From assembly GCA_020161365.1 (NCBI GenBank), contig JAIUNU010000019.1, forward strand, positions 1 through 56,406: a DNA stretch of 56,406 bases, given 5' to 3'. Shown in pieces: positions 55,628 through 56,406 of this stretch. Numbering within the stretch: position 1 is the stretch's first letter; every line of letters begins with the position of its first letter. The notes below the pieces were generated by a model, which saw nothing but the letters and a program-made list of their open reading frames with translations, was not told where the DNA came from and ran no database searches. A program made the translations under genes and the position numbers. Source of the stretch: Pseudomonadota bacterium. GTDB taxonomy: Bacteria > Pseudomonadota > Alphaproteobacteria > Caulobacterales > Caulobacteraceae.

Positions 55628-56101
55628 CTAGGCGGCTTTAGCGACGAGGGCGACGTCCTGGCTAGTCAGCAGGCGGGCCAGGTTGAACAGGACGACAAAG
55701 CCGCCATCCCGTCGAACCACCCCCTCGATATAGTCCGAGCGCCATGGGACGCCGATGTCCGGCGCGGCCTCGATCTGGCCTTGCGAGACATCCGCGACTT
55801 CGATCACCCGATCCGCGACCAGCCCCAGCGACAGGACCCGCCCGTCGACGGGCACGTCCACGACCAGAATGCGGGTCGTCAGCGTGGGCTCGACGCGGGG
55901 CAGGCCAAGCTTCAGACGCAGGTCCAGGGTCGGGACGCCTTTGCCGCGAACATCGGTCAAGCCGAGCATGTAGCCGGGACCTTCCGGGATGCCGAACGGC
56001 GGGGCGTAGTCGAGGATTTCCCGGACGTAGGCCACGGGGACGGCGAAGACCTCCGCCCCCAGGCCCAGCGTGACGTACTGGCGATCGCTGTTCTGGCTCA
56101 A
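55628..56101 (-). CDS. cheW: Chemotaxis coupling protein CheW
   Basis: Scaffold linking chemoreceptors to CheA. The 157-residue protein has the SH3-like fold pattern QYVTLGLGAEVFAVPVAYVREILDYAPPFGIPEGPGYMLGLTDVRGKGVPTLDLRLKLGLP and ends in a FVVLFNLARLL segment typical of CheW. The start overlaps the receptor stop by four bases, so the two are translated together. Confidence 0.95.
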   Translation of the reverse strand: MSQNSDRQYVTLGLGAEVFAVPVAYVREILDYAPPFGIPEGPGYMLGLTDVRGKGVPTLDLRLKLGLPRVEPTLTTRILVVDVPVDGRVLSLGLVADRVIEVADVSQGQIEAAPDIGVPWRSDYIEGVVRRDGGFVVLFNLARLLTSQDVALVAKAA

Positions 56102-56406
56102 GTGCCGTACTCCTTGAACACCGCGTCGTCCTCATCCGGGCCGCCCTTGGTCAGGTCGAGGGCGAAGCCGGCCGCACGGGCCTGCTGGGCCGCGACGCTG
56201 CGGGTGGCGGGCTTGGCCGCCGCCGTCTTGCGCGCCGGCTGTGGCGCCGGGCGCTTGGCCGGCGTGACGGTGCGGGTGGTCGATCGACCGCCGCTGCTGG
56301 CTTCCGTGCGGAAGAACGAGATCGAGGCCTGCAGTTCCTCGGCCTGGGCGGCCAGTTCCTCGGAGGTCGCCGACATCTCCTCGGAAGCCGAGGCGTTCTG
56401 CTGGGT
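56098..56406 (-). CDS. Methyl-accepting chemotaxis protein, C-terminal end (cut by window)
   Basis: Only the last 102 codons lie in the window; the 5' part is beyond the end. The visible part starts in the methylation helix (QQNASASEEMSATSEELAAQAEELQASISFFR), then an Ala/Pro/Lys-rich linker and a C-terminal tail ending GGPDEDDAVFKEYGT. No NWETF-type CheR-docking pentapeptide. It is the upstream gene of cheW. Confidence 0.9.
   Translation of the reverse strand, partial: TQQNASASEEMSATSEELAAQAEELQASISFFRTEASSGGRSTTRTVTPAKRPAPQPARKTAAAKPATRSVAAQQARAAGFALDLTKGGPDEDDAVFKEYGT

Overview
The window is a high-GC, gene-dense chromosomal segment of an alphaproteobacterium, almost certainly Caulobacter (C. 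crescentus/vibrioides, C. segnis or a close relative). The main evidence is an ortholog of the Caulobacter cell-cycle kinase ShkA in which His23, Arg324, Tyr338, the Asp-Asp-Arg linker (369-371) and Asp430 fall at the residue numbers I recall for the characterised protein. Supporting signs are a lipoprotein of the CC0125/CC1285 type and a split dnaN / recF-gyrB arrangement. I see no phage, insertion sequence, CRISPR array, rRNA or tRNA gene. No non-coding gap exceeds about 230 bases.

Layout. 0-7.3 kb: pyrF, a MarC membrane protein, a UbiH-type hydroxylase, a minus-strand thioredoxin/LON-domain/Trm112 cluster, a YbaK-type deacylase, a DUF6065 protein, and a small membrane-protein/winged-helix-regulator operon with a striking double operator. 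7.5-15.4 kb: a secreted beta-propeller amidohydrolase, then divergent glmM and glmS (UDP-GlcNAc synthesis) and a cyclopropane fatty acid synthase. 15.4-20.4 kb: small accessory genes (TrmO, GNAT, NTF2-like, DUF1232, SDR, CC0125-type lipoprotein, LysE, MAPEG, KTSC) and a REP-like hairpin cluster. 20.5-29.2 kb: argG, kup, an Rrf2 regulator beside a flavoprotein, an SDR, rlmN, DUF350 and a membrane-anchored trypsin-like protease.

29.2-39.7 kb: a largely minus-strand block with ampG, shkA, a ComM/YifB ATPase, gshB, a SirB1-type protein, yraN, rsmI, hemW and rdgB, plus a plus-strand GST-like gene. 39.7-52.5 kb: an unusual soluble chemoreceptor-like protein, gyrB and recF, a VOC protein, an S9 peptidase, dnaN, a DUF2061 gene behind a perfect Fur-type palindrome, grpE and hrcA, then rph and a degenerate HtrA-like protein. 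The orientation of this block relative to rdgB/hemW suggests an inversion compared with the C. crescentus order as I recall it. 52.5-56.4 kb: an XRE/DUF2975 pair, a possible 38-residue membrane protein, and the end of a chemotaxis operon (mcp-cheW-cheR-cheB) that runs off the window.

Most of the window is conserved housekeeping DNA and I do not claim a large new system. The best leads are regulatory or protein oddities: the nested operator/promoter at 6.2 kb, the possible ribosome-site switch between shkA and ampG, the Fur-type box upstream of DUF2061, the HtrA-like protein lacking catalytic His and Asp, and the inverted-architecture soluble MCP.
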